From an uncultured Spirochaetaceae bacterium (lineage in GTDB: Bacteria; Spirochaetota; Spirochaetia; Sphaerochaetales; Sphaerochaetaceae), in NCBI GenBank assembly GCA_946414625.1, contig CAMKPI010000003.1, forward strand, positions 1 to 28,547: DNA of 28,547 nucleotides, in the 5' to 3' direction. Below the pieces are notes generated by a model. The model ran no database searches, was not told the DNA's origin, and saw only the letters and a list, made by a program, of their open reading frames with translations. The position numbers and the translations under genes are program-made. This document shows, piece by piece, positions 7,460 through 14,292 of the stretch; position 1 is the stretch's first letter, and the number at the start of each line of letters is the position of its first letter.

Positions 7460-8455
7460 ATGAAAAAGACTGTTTTGACAATCCTTGCCGCCTGTCTCGC
7501 CGGGCTCTGCGTCCTTACCGGATGCTCAAAGAAGCCGGAAGGCACATCGTCCGGGACTGCGACAGACGCAAAAGCCGCTACTCCCGCAAAACTGCGGTTC
7601 GTTACGGGCGGAGAAGCCGGCACATACTACGCATTCGGCTCCGTGATTGCCCAGCATGCAACGAACAACGCTGGGATCAATGTTGTGGGTGTCGTAGGCA
7701 ACGGCTCGAAGAGCAACGTCCAGGAGCTTGAGGACAGAAACGCGGAACTCGCATTCTGCCAGAGCGATGTGATGGACTACGCTTACCATGGCACAAACCT
7801 TTTCGATGCGCCGATTACAGTATTCAGCACGGTAGCGGCTCTTTATACCGAACAGGTGCAGGTTGTGACGCTGGATCCGTCCATCAAGACTGTGGGAGAC
7901 CTGAAAGGAAAGAAAGTGTCGATAGGCGCCGCAGGATCCGGGGTATATTTCAACGCCCTCGACCTTCTCGGTGCATATGGCCTCACTGAGAGCGATATTG
8001 TCCCGACATACCAGAGCTTTGGCGACAGCGCCGACGCCCTGCGAGACGGAAAGATCGACGCGGCGTTCATCGTGGCAGGAGCCCCGACCACGGCGATTGT
8101 GGATCTCTCCACCACAAAGAAGGCATATCTCGTGGGTCTCGACGACGAGCACATAGACGCGCTCATCAAAAAAAGCCCGTACTATACAAAGAACGTGATT
8201 GGCAAAGATGTATACAACATGGACTCGGACACCACAACGGTGGCTGTCGGAGCAGTGGTGCTTGCCCGCAACGACGTGAGCGAGGATGCAATCTACGCCT
8301 TTGTGAAGAACATATTCGACAACGCGCCGAGCCTTACGGTGAACCATGCGAAATATGGCGAGATAGACCTTGCCTATGGTGCTTCCATCACCAGCGTACC
8401 GTACCATCCAGGCGCGAAGAAATACTTCGGAGAAAAGGGCTTCAACGTAAAATAA
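7460..8455 (+). CDS. TAXI-family TRAP transporter solute-binding lipoprotein
   Basis: The periplasmic substrate-capture subunit of a TRAP transporter of the TAXI (TRAP-associated extracytoplasmic immunogenic) type. The 331-residue product has a lipoprotein signal ending in the lipobox LTGC (Cys22), so it is probably membrane-anchored rather than free. The mature start carries the family pattern KLRFVTGGEAGTYYAFGSVI; later NAELAFCQSDV, a GKKVSIGAAGSG stretch, and DAAFIVAGAPTTAI are typical. The substrate cannot be told from sequence; characterised relatives bind small carboxylates such as glutamate or 2-oxoglutarate. GGAGG lies 6 nt before the ATG. A terminator follows directly, and the permease comes about 490 bp later, which would let the binding protein be made in excess. 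Confidence 0.92.
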   Translation: MKKTVLTILAACLAGLCVLTGCSKKPEGTSSGTATDAKAATPAKLRFVTGGEAGTYYAFGSVIAQHATNNAGINVVGVVGNGSKSNVQELEDRNAELAFCQSDVMDYAYHGTNLFDAPITVFSTVAALYTEQVQVVTLDPSIKTVGDLKGKKVSIGAAGSGVYFNALDLLGAYGLTESDIVPTYQSFGDSADALRDGKIDAAFIVAGAPTTAIVDLSTTKKAYLVGLDDEHIDALIKKSPYYTKNVIGKDVYNMDSDTTTVAVGAVVLARNDVSEDAIYAFVKNIFDNAPSLTVNHAKYGEIDLAYGASITSVPYHPGAKKYFGEKGFNVK

Positions 8456-8506
8456 AATCCCCCGCCGGCGAGAAGTTCGCCTCGGGTCAAAGCAAGCTGA
8501 AAAATC

Positions 8507-8540
8507 GATTCTCCGCCCAAGGGGCGGGGAGTCTTTTTCT
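8507..8540 (+). terminator. Rho-independent terminator after the TAXI gene
   Basis: An 11-bp stem (GATTCTCCGCC with GGCGGGGAGTC, two G-U pairs) closes CAAGG and runs into TTTTTCTT. A second, smaller hairpin (GGCGA/TCGCC within CCCG/CGGG arms, about 8461-8486) lies between the stop codon and this terminator and could protect the mRNA 3' end. Confidence 0.85.
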
Positions 8541-8948
8541 TAATGCTTAAATTTCCCAAACCAAAAACAGATTGAACCAAAATCGAGGGATTTGCGCGGA
8601 ACTCCCGGGAAGAACTTGATTCTCGCGCATCGCGGGACGAAGCCTAGAGCGAAAGATCTGCGGCGGTGCACAAGTCAGCGGCGCTTGATCCGTCGCAGGG
8701 CTATGCCAGACGCGCCCGAAAGAGGCGCTATCATTAAGTCGTTCGTTTTAGCAAACGCTTAATCCACGCCTGACGCGCCCATGCAAATCGCGCCCACACC
8801 TGACGCGCCCATGCAAATCGCGCCCACGCCTGACGCGCTCGTGCGAATCGCATCAACGCAGACGCATCCGCACAGATCGCGAAATCCCTTCAAATAGAGC
8901 CAATCCCCTTTTCAGAACGAACCGGAAATCAAAAATGAGGAGCGAACC
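8541..8948. other. Intergenic region before the TRAP permease
   Basis: 408 bp without a credible gene. It contains an imperfect hairpin with ATTAAG/CTTAAT arms at 8733-8763, then the 30-bp tandem repeat at 8765-8882. I find no clear promoter; the permease may depend on read-through of the terminator at 8507-8540 or on a non-consensus promoter. Confidence 0.6.
8765..8882 (+). repeat. 30-bp tandem repeat, about 3.7 copies
   Basis: The word TGACGCGCCCATGCAAATCG occurs at 8771 and 8801, a diverged copy (TGACGCGCTCGTGCGAATCG) at 8831, and a weaker one (GACGCATCCGCACAGATCG) at 8861; the spacing is exactly 30 bp. The first two copies are nearly identical and divergence rises towards the permease gene. 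A related word (CCAGACGCGCCCG) occurs at 8706. There are no spacers, so it is not a CRISPR array. Confidence 0.9.
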
Positions 8949-10937
8949 ATGGAAGAAAACGAAACAAAACAAAATCTTGATGCAATCATGAGGAAATACG
9001 ACAGAGAGTCGAACACCCGGATCTGGGAGGGGGCTCCGAAAGCGGTGATTACCGTGTTCCTCGCCCTGTTCTCCTTGTACTGCATCTACATGACGCTCTT
9101 CTCAACCGTCCTGCCAGAGACGAGGCTCTCGCTTTTCATCGGGTTCATCATTATCGCGGGATATCTCAACTACCCCGCGAACAAGCACCACGTGAGACCG
9201 AACGCAATGCCGTGGTATGATGTGGCACTGATGATACTGGGAGCCGGCTGCTTCTTCTACTTCGCCTTCAACGCCATGGCGATGATTCGCCTGGCAACGC
9301 GGATTCAGCCTGTTCATGTTGTAATAGGGATTGTCGGCATACTCTGCCTTGTAGAGCTCTGCCGCCGCTGCGTCGGAATTCCAATCCTGTGCGTGGTCGC
9401 AGTACTTGTAGTCTACGCCTTCTACAATCAGTTCTCCTACAGCGCAGACTTGTACCAGGCTTTGAGAAACATAGTTTACAAATTATTCTACACGACAAAC
9501 GGAGTGATTGGCACTCCTATCAACGTATGCTACACATACATAGTGCTCTTCATCATATTCGGTGCGTTCCTTGAAAGGACTGGCATCGCCGCTTTCTTCA
9601 TCAACCTGGCCAACAGGGTAGCGGGATGGAGCGCAGGCGGACCCGCGAAAGTGGCGGTCATCTCCAGCGCTCTTTGCGGCATGGTCTCCGGGTCGTCCGT
9701 CGGAAACACTGTCACAACGGGCTCGATCACAATCCCGATGATGAAAAAAACAGGATACAGGAGTGAGTTTGCCGGAGCTGTTGAAGCGGCTGCTTCAACA
9801 GGCGGACAAATCATGCCCCCAATAATGGGAGCCGCAGCCTTCCTCATGGCGGAATACATGAACATTCCATACTCCCATGTTGCCGTGAAGGCGATTCTCC
9901 CAGCTGCGCTTTACTTTGCAGGGATTTTCATTTCCGTACATCTTGAAGCGAAAAAGCTCGGTCTGAAAGGACTTTCCCGAAAGGAGCTTCCGCGGCTGAC
10001 CTCTCTTGTCAAAGACAGCTATCTCCTCGCGCCGCTTGTCCTCCTTGTGGCACTCGTCGCAACAGGAGCCAGGACCATGGCGTTCTCCGCGGCTATCTCC
10101 ATTTTCGCGGCGCTGATAGCGGGCTTCATCAACTTTCTCCTCACCGCTTTCAGGGAAAACAAAAAGACAGGCAACGTGTTCAGCACCGGAGAAATTCTCC
10201 TTGCGGTATGCCGGAAGACGTTCAGCACCACAGTAGACGCCCTTGTGGCAGGGGCAAAGGGATCCATCACGGTGGCAGTTGCCTGTGCCATAGCAGGTAT
10301 GATAGCAGGCTGCATCACAGTGACAGGTCTTGCCTCGATTCTGATAAACGCAATTGTCCAAATCGCAGGAAATGCAACGATAATAGGTCTTGTGCTCACG
10401 ATGCTCTGCTGCATAGTGCTTGGAATGGGGGTTCCCACAACTGCGAACTACTGCATTATGGCGTCCACATGCGCGCCAATCCTGGTTCAACTGGGCTTCC
10501 CTGTGGTTTGCGCCCACTTCTTCGTGTTCTACTTCGGAATTGTAGCGGACATCACGCCGCCGGTGGCTCTTGCGGCTTATGCGGGCAGCGCAATAGCAAA
10601 ATCCAACCCAATGAAGACAGGACTCAATGCGACGCGGCTTGCGATCGCGGCGTTCATTGTGCCGTATATCTTCGCATTTAACCCGGCGATGATCCTGGAG
10701 GGAAATGTATCATTCCTTGAAATCGCCCAAATTGCCCTGAGCTCCCTGATCGGGCTTTTCGCAATCGCCGCCGCTCTAAACGGACATCTGAAACATAGAA
10801 TCAACATCTTCTTCCGCCTGCTTCTGGTCGGTGCGGGGCTTTACATGATGATTCCAGGCACTCTCACGGACGTGATAGGACTTGCGGTCCTGGCGATTGT
10901 GATTGCGTTCCAGTATTTTATCAAGAAAAGAGACTAG
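8949..10937 (+). CDS. TRAP transporter permease, fused 4TM-12TM (DctQM type)
   Basis: A 662-residue integral membrane protein in which the small (DctQ-like) and large (DctM-like) TRAP permease subunits are fused, as is usual for TAXI systems. The cytoplasmic N-terminus (about 1-30) is followed by several hydrophobic helices (from ITVFLALFSLYCIYM, about residue 34), then the conserved large-subunit core: FGAFLERTG, a GMVSGSSVGNTVTTGSITIP block, and AAASTGGQIMPPIMGAAAF. A second symmetrical half has GMGVPTTANYCIMA and FYFGIVADITPPVALAAYA. It imports an unknown substrate with Na+ or H+ together with the TAXI binding protein at 7460. GAGGAG lies 7 nt before the ATG. It is ended by the strong hairpin at 11104-11142. 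Confidence 0.93.
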   Translation: MEENETKQNLDAIMRKYDRESNTRIWEGAPKAVITVFLALFSLYCIYMTLFSTVLPETRLSLFIGFIIIAGYLNYPANKHHVRPNAMPWYDVALMILGAGCFFYFAFNAMAMIRLATRIQPVHVVIGIVGILCLVELCRRCVGIPILCVVAVLVVYAFYNQFSYSADLYQALRNIVYKLFYTTNGVIGTPINVCYTYIVLFIIFGAFLERTGIAAFFINLANRVAGWSAGGPAKVAVISSALCGMVSGSSVGNTVTTGSITIPMMKKTGYRSEFAGAVEAAASTGGQIMPPIMGAAAFLMAEYMNIPYSHVAVKAILPAALYFAGIFISVHLEAKKLGLKGLSRKELPRLTSLVKDSYLLAPLVLLVALVATGARTMAFSAAISIFAALIAGFINFLLTAFRENKKTGNVFSTGEILLAVCRKTFSTTVDALVAGAKGSITVAVACAIAGMIAGCITVTGLASILINAIVQIAGNATIIGLVLTMLCCIVLGMGVPTTANYCIMASTCAPILVQLGFPVVCAHFFVFYFGIVADITPPVALAAYAGSAIAKSNPMKTGLNATRLAIAAFIVPYIFAFNPAMILEGNVSFLEIAQIALSSLIGLFAIAAALNGHLKHRINIFFRLLLVGAGLYMMIPGTLTDVIGLAVLAIVIAFQYFIKKRD

Positions 10938-11103
10938 TCAGCGCGCATATTGCGTCCGTGTGCAAGTATCGAAACAGAAATGTTTAATCCTGCGGAGTAG
11001 ACACCCGTGCGATAAAACCCACGCGTTGAAGACCGCATTCGAAAGTATCTTTGCTGAACTTCACTCTCTTGCAATCGGGATGACAACACATCATAAATGC
11101 GAC

Positions 11104-11142
11104 AAAAAGGGGAGCGGCGGGCTGTGCCCGCCGCTCCCCTTT
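11104..11142. terminator. Strong bidirectional terminator
   Basis: A perfect 13-bp GC-rich stem (GGGGAGCGGCGGG with CCCGCCGCTCCCC) closes CTGTG and is flanked by five A on the left and TTT on the right. On the minus strand it ends in TTTTT. It sits about 165 bp after the permease stop and about 205 bp after the stop of the convergent azoreductase gene, so it can serve both. I see no gene in the flanks 10938-11103 and 11143-11348. Confidence 0.85.
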
Positions 11143-11348
11143 CCAAATTTTTCAAGCATAGCAAATTCCAGCGAGGCCACGACTTCCGAAAGCCTTTGTC
11201 CCCCTACCCGTAAGCTTTCCGGAAGACCTCCGCTTGAAATCATCATTTCCCCGCGTCGTGAAACAGTCCGCATCCTGAATTGTACGGGAAATCATGACCT
11301 CCACCAGACCTCATCTTTTTGAAGCGCCCTGCTACCCGCGCTGAAACA

Positions 11349-11933
11349 TCAGAGCGTGATTTCGGATATTGCTTTCCGGAGGATGGCCTCGGCGTCGCTA
11401 CCCTCGACATCAAGCATCTCGGCATACACCAGACCCGTTTCCGCAATGCCGAAATATCGCGTTGCAATGTCGCGGATGTAATCGTAGCCGAAATCCGGCA
11501 CAAAGCGCCCGCCTGCAGTGGAGACATAATAGAGCTTTTTTGCCCTGCAGAGCCCCACGCACGAGCCATCCGGGTTGTAACGCGTGACAAGCCCCACAAT
11601 GTATATGTTTTCAATATAAAGCTTTAAGAGAGACGGGAAAGACAGGTCCCAAAAAGGAGCCGAGACAACAATCTTCTCGGCAGCCTGAAAGTCCCGGGCA
11701 AGAGCAAACATCGGGTCGTCGAACTTTCCGTCCCGTATTAAGGCGTCACGCTTCGCAAGGCGCTCCCTTGAGAGAGGAAGAAGGCGTCCCGCGGCAGATT
11801 CTTCCGCAAGCCGCACTTCCAAAAAGGCAGACGCGTCTCCGGCTTTTCCGTCAGAGAGCCGGGATATGACCTCGCGAGCGAGCCTGTCTGTTCTGGAAGA
11901 CTCCCTGACACATGAATTCACATACAAAATCAT
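11349..11933 (-). CDS. FMN-dependent NADH-azoreductase-like, flavodoxin-fold oxidoreductase
   Basis: A 194-residue protein of the NAD(P)H:quinone oxidoreductase/AzoR family, which binds FMN and reduces quinones or azo compounds with NAD(P)H. Visible features are the N-terminal strand-loop MILYVNSCVRESSRTDRLA (phosphate-binding loop position), the strand and FMN loop VVSAPFWDLSFPSLLKLYIE (about 88-107), and KLYYVSTAGG (about 132-141). The length fits. AAGGGG lies about 6 nt before the ATG. It stands alone on the minus strand, divergent from the TSUP gene across 123 bp, with its own candidate promoter at 12018-12046. The natural substrate is unknown. Confidence 0.88.
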   Translation of the reverse strand: MILYVNSCVRESSRTDRLAREVISRLSDGKAGDASAFLEVRLAEESAAGRLLPLSRERLAKRDALIRDGKFDDPMFALARDFQAAEKIVVSAPFWDLSFPSLLKLYIENIYIVGLVTRYNPDGSCVGLCRAKKLYYVSTAGGRFVPDFGYDYIRDIATRYFGIAETGLVYAEMLDVEGSDAEAILRKAISEITL

Positions 11934-12017
11934 ATCATCCCCTTGTCAACACTTAGAAAATCCATACCCGGCACCCCGCCGGCAGCTCATTCGCCCTCGA
12001 CATCCAGAGTATGGTGG

Positions 12018-12046
12018 ATTGTAGCACACATTCTCCATTTTTTATA
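12018..12046 (-). promoter_or_regulatory. Candidate promoter of the azoreductase-like gene
   Basis: On the minus strand: TATAAA (12046-12041), 17-nt spacer, then TGC followed by TACAAT (12023-12018), an extended -10. It gives a leader of about 78 nt. Its -35 region overlaps the -10 of the divergent TSUP gene (12045-12050), so the two promoters may exclude each other. Confidence 0.45.
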
Positions 12047-12050
12047 CAAT
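12045..12050 (+). promoter_or_regulatory. -10 element of the TSUP gene, leaderless geometry
   Basis: TACAAT at 12045-12050 is followed by 6 nt and the ATG at 12057, placing the expected +1 on the A of the ATG. The -35 at 17-nt spacing (TAGCAC) is poor. No Shine-Dalgarno site precedes the ATG, and an in-frame TGA lies at 12051-12053. Confidence 0.5.
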
Positions 12051-12056
12051 TGATTC

Positions 12057-12809
12057 ATGGCACGTACTGCTGCACTCTTCTTTTTCGTTTTCCTCGCTGG
12101 CTTTGTTGACAGCATTGCCGGCGGAGGAGGTCTCATCTCTCTTCCCGCGTACCTCACCCTCGGACCGGGCGGAGTTGCAGCTCTTGCCACAAACAAATTC
12201 TCCGCATCCTTCGGATCGACTATCGCAAGCGTGAACTACATCAGAAACAGGGCGTATCATCCCGCTTCCCTGCCTTGGGCAATCGGAGCCTCCCTTGTCG
12301 GTTCCGTCGCAGGCGCGAGACTCTCCCTTGTTGTGAATGAGCGAGTATTCTTCATAATGCTGCTCTTCGTGATCCCTTCTCTCGGTGCCATGCTGCTGGC
12401 AAAACGGGAATTCACAGGGAAAACTCCAAAAGCCCATGGAAAGACGCTAATCGCGATATGCGCTGCGGTAAGCTTCGCAGTAGGAGCATACGACGGCTTC
12501 TACGGTCCCGGCTCCGGCACAATTCTCATGACATGCTTCATTCTCATTGCAGGACTGGACACCCACACAGCCGGCGGCAACAGCCGGATTGTAAACTGGG
12601 CGTCCACTACAGGGTCTCTTGTGACATACATCATATATGGACGCGTGGACTACGCACTAGGAATTCCCTGCGCATTCTGCTCGATTTTAGGGAACTACCT
12701 CGGATCCTCGTACTCTCTGAAACGGAACGCAAGAATTGTAAGGCCGCTTATGGTCGCTGTGACGACGCTGCTCTTCTTCACAACGCTTATACGCCTGATA
12801 CACGGATAG
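12057..12809 (+). CDS. TSUP-family (TauE/SafE-like) membrane transporter
   Basis: A 250-residue polytopic membrane protein of the TSUP family (Pfam TauE), whose members move sulfite, sulfonates, thiosulfate or other small anions. The N-terminal helix is followed by the signature FVDSIAGGGGLISLPAYL (about 17-34), then ALATNKFSASFGS; the second half repeats it as YDGFYGPGSGTILM and HTAGGNSRIVNWAS, reflecting the family's internal duplication. The start is fixed: ATG at 12057 is directly downstream of an in-frame TGA and the first helix begins immediately. It lies 69 bp before aroB on the same strand. The neighbouring desulfurase and ThiI make a sulfur-compound substrate tempting, but this is only contextual. 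Confidence 0.9.
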   Translation: MARTAALFFFVFLAGFVDSIAGGGGLISLPAYLTLGPGGVAALATNKFSASFGSTIASVNYIRNRAYHPASLPWAIGASLVGSVAGARLSLVVNERVFFIMLLFVIPSLGAMLLAKREFTGKTPKAHGKTLIAICAAVSFAVGAYDGFYGPGSGTILMTCFILIAGLDTHTAGGNSRIVNWASTTGSLVTYIIYGRVDYALGIPCAFCSILGNYLGSSYSLKRNARIVRPLMVAVTTLLFFTTLIRLIHG

Positions 12810-12843
12810 AGTACACGGATATGACCCTCACCGTGCCTAGCGA

Positions 12844-12872
12844 TTGAACAAGGGCTCCCTTACATTTAGAAT
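12844..12872 (+). promoter_or_regulatory. Promoter of aroB, leaderless geometry
   Basis: TTGAAC (12844-12849), 17-nt spacer, TAGAAT (12867-12872), then AACAAC and the aroB ATG at 12879. The expected +1 is the A of the ATG. No Shine-Dalgarno site is present. The -10 hexamer and the 17/6 spacing are identical to those of ffh. Confidence 0.7.
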
Positions 12873-12878
12873 AACAAC

Positions 12879-14093
12879 ATGAAGCTCATCGAAAAAATGC
12901 TCAAAACGGACGTCCTTCTTGCCGACGACTTTGCAGACCTCGGAAGATACCTGGAATGTCTCTCCAAGAGCCCTGAAAGCGCCAAAAGCCCGGCAGGAGC
13001 CCGGAGCCCGCTAGGTGCCAGGAGCCCGGCAAACGCAAACAACTCGGCAACCACCCAGAGCCCGGCAACCGCCGATACCCCGACAAGTACCAAGAGCCCG
13101 GCGGGCACGGGTGTTACGGACCTCCCCGCCGAGGATGTCGCTCCCGGACGGCTTCTTTGGGTGCTCGACTCCAACACGGAGCTCCTCATCCACCCAACGC
13201 CGAAACCAGTCGTGACGCTCAAAGCCGGAGAAGGCTCAAAGACTCTGAAAAACGTCGAAACTATTCTTGAGGCTGCCTGCGAACACGACATGTCCCGCAC
13301 CGACGCGATCCTCGGCATGGGCGGCGGAGTTGTCACGGACACGGCTGCATTTGCCGCTTCGGTCTACAAGCGCGGGTGCCGCCTGATTCTCGTCCCGACG
13401 TCGCTCCTCTCAATGGTGGACGCATCAATCGGCGGGAAGACCGGTGTGAATTTCCTCGGCGCAAAGAATATCGTTGGCACCTTCTATCCTGCAGACACAG
13501 TGGTCATTTGCGTGGATTACCTGAAATCTCTCCCCGACAGGGAATACAAAAGCGGGCTTGCGGAAGTGATTAAAACAGCCTTCCTTGCCCGCGATGACGA
13601 GCTTCTGAAAGAGCTTGTGATGAGACCCGAAAGCGTGAAAAAGCGTTCTCCGGACGAGCTGAAACACATCATTACCCTTTGCGTCAAGACAAAATCCTCC
13701 TATGTTCGGGAAGACCTTGAGGAAAAGACCGCCCTCCGCAGGGCGCTGAACCTTGGACACACTTTCGGCCATGCGCTGGAAAGCCTGAAGAGAATGAGCG
13801 TTTCCCACGGAGACGCGGTTGCATGGGGCATGGCATGCGCGCTACGTGCTGGGGCAGAGGAACATGTTTGCGAGGGCCGATTTGCTGAAACAATGATACG
13901 ACTTCTTTCCGGATACGGATTTGACACAGAATATAAAATCAAGCCGTCGGAATGGGACGAATACAGAAAATATCTTTACAAGGACAAGAAAAACCTGGGC
14001 GGAGAGCTGCGTTTCGTACTCCTTGCCGAGCGCGGGTTTACTGTTGAAAAAGCGTTGGACACGGAGCGGATTCGCCGGATAGTCTCTGCATGA
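12879..14093 (+). CDS. aroB: 3-dehydroquinate synthase with low-complexity insertion
   Basis: AroB converts DAHP to 3-dehydroquinate, the second step of the shikimate pathway, using NAD and a divalent metal. The 404-residue product is about 45 longer than usual. The catalytic core is intact: GMGGGVVTDTAAFAAS (146-161), PTSLLSMVDASIGGKTGVN (173-191), SGLAEVIKTAF with the metal-ligand Glu, NLGHTFGHALE and SHGDAVAWGMA with the metal-ligand His residues. Residues about 31-80 are an insertion of imperfect 5-7-residue units beginning Ser-Pro (SPAGAR, SPLGAR, SPANANN, SPATADT, SPAGTG) between the first helix and the strand LLWVLD. The ATG has an in-frame TAG four codons upstream and no ribosome site, so the start is fixed and probably leaderless. 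Confidence 0.93.
   Translation: MKLIEKMLKTDVLLADDFADLGRYLECLSKSPESAKSPAGARSPLGARSPANANNSATTQSPATADTPTSTKSPAGTGVTDLPAEDVAPGRLLWVLDSNTELLIHPTPKPVVTLKAGEGSKTLKNVETILEAACEHDMSRTDAILGMGGGVVTDTAAFAASVYKRGCRLILVPTSLLSMVDASIGGKTGVNFLGAKNIVGTFYPADTVVICVDYLKSLPDREYKSGLAEVIKTAFLARDDELLKELVMRPESVKKRSPDELKHIITLCVKTKSSYVREDLEEKTALRRALNLGHTFGHALESLKRMSVSHGDAVAWGMACALRAGAEEHVCEGRFAETMIRLLSGYGFDTEYKIKPSEWDEYRKYLYKDKKNLGGELRFVLLAERGFTVEKALDTERIRRIVSA
12966..13118 (+). repeat. Imperfect about 18-bp repeat coding the AroB insertion
   Basis: AGCCCGGCA/AGCCCGCTA-type words recur at irregular 15-21-bp steps and stay in frame, encoding Ser-Pro-Ala-rich units in AroB residues about 31-80. The composition (Ser, Pro, Ala, Thr, Asn, Lys/Arg) predicts a disordered segment. 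Confidence 0.8.
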
Positions 14094-14269
14094 TTCGCTG
14101 ATCCGGGACGCACTCGAAACCCGTGTGTAGCGCTGTCCCAATGACAAGCGGATTTTCTGCATGATTCACTGATCCGAAACGCACTCGAAACCCGTGTGTA
14201 ACGCTGTCCCAATGACAAGCGGATTTTCTGCATGATTCGCTGATCCGTGACGAACTCGAGACAGGTGTC
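14085..14269 (+). repeat. 71-bp tandem repeat, 2.6 copies, covering the aroB stop
   Basis: Copies start at 14085, 14156 and 14227. Copies 1 and 2 agree at 67 of 71 positions, and all four differences are G in copy 1 and A in copy 2. The third copy matches for about 43 bp (TCTGCATGATTCGCTGATCC on) and then diverges before the desulfurase. Copy 1 begins within the last aroB codons and includes its TGA. Each full unit contains a bulged hairpin (CGCTGTC/GACAAGCG). The period is not a multiple of three. Confidence 0.92.
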
Positions 14270-14271
14270 TC
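14258..14271. promoter_or_regulatory. Dyad upstream of the desulfurase gene
   Basis: GAGACAGGTGTCTC is a 14-bp perfect dyad about 20 bp before the desulfurase ATG, just ahead of its AAGGA site. It could be an operator or a small leader hairpin (5-bp stem, AGGT loop). No matching -35/-10 pair was found nearby. Confidence 0.3.
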
Positions 14272-14292
14272 AATTCATAAGGAATACTAACG

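Noticed and set aside
7526..8407. Long 293-residue antisense ORF opposite the TAXI gene
   Set aside because: It is rich in Cys, His and Arg, typical of an antisense shadow of a GC-rich gene; the plus-strand TAXI protein explains the region completely.
8765..8882. Possible CRISPR array in the 30-bp repeat
   Set aside because: Repeats are directly contiguous with no unique spacers, and copies degrade steadily.
8781..8897. 38-codon ORF reading through the 30-bp repeat
   Set aside because: No ribosome site, starts within a repeat unit, and loses periodic residues downstream; kept only as a note in the findings.
11091..11273. 60-residue minus-strand ORF (LPESLRVGG, EVVASLEFAMLEKF)
   Set aside because: It runs through the bidirectional terminator hairpin, lacks a ribosome site and has low-complexity composition; judged non-coding.
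14085..14269. Possible CRISPR array or mobile-element ends in the 71-bp repeat
   Set aside because: No spacers, no transposase, no terminal inverted repeats or target-site duplication visible.
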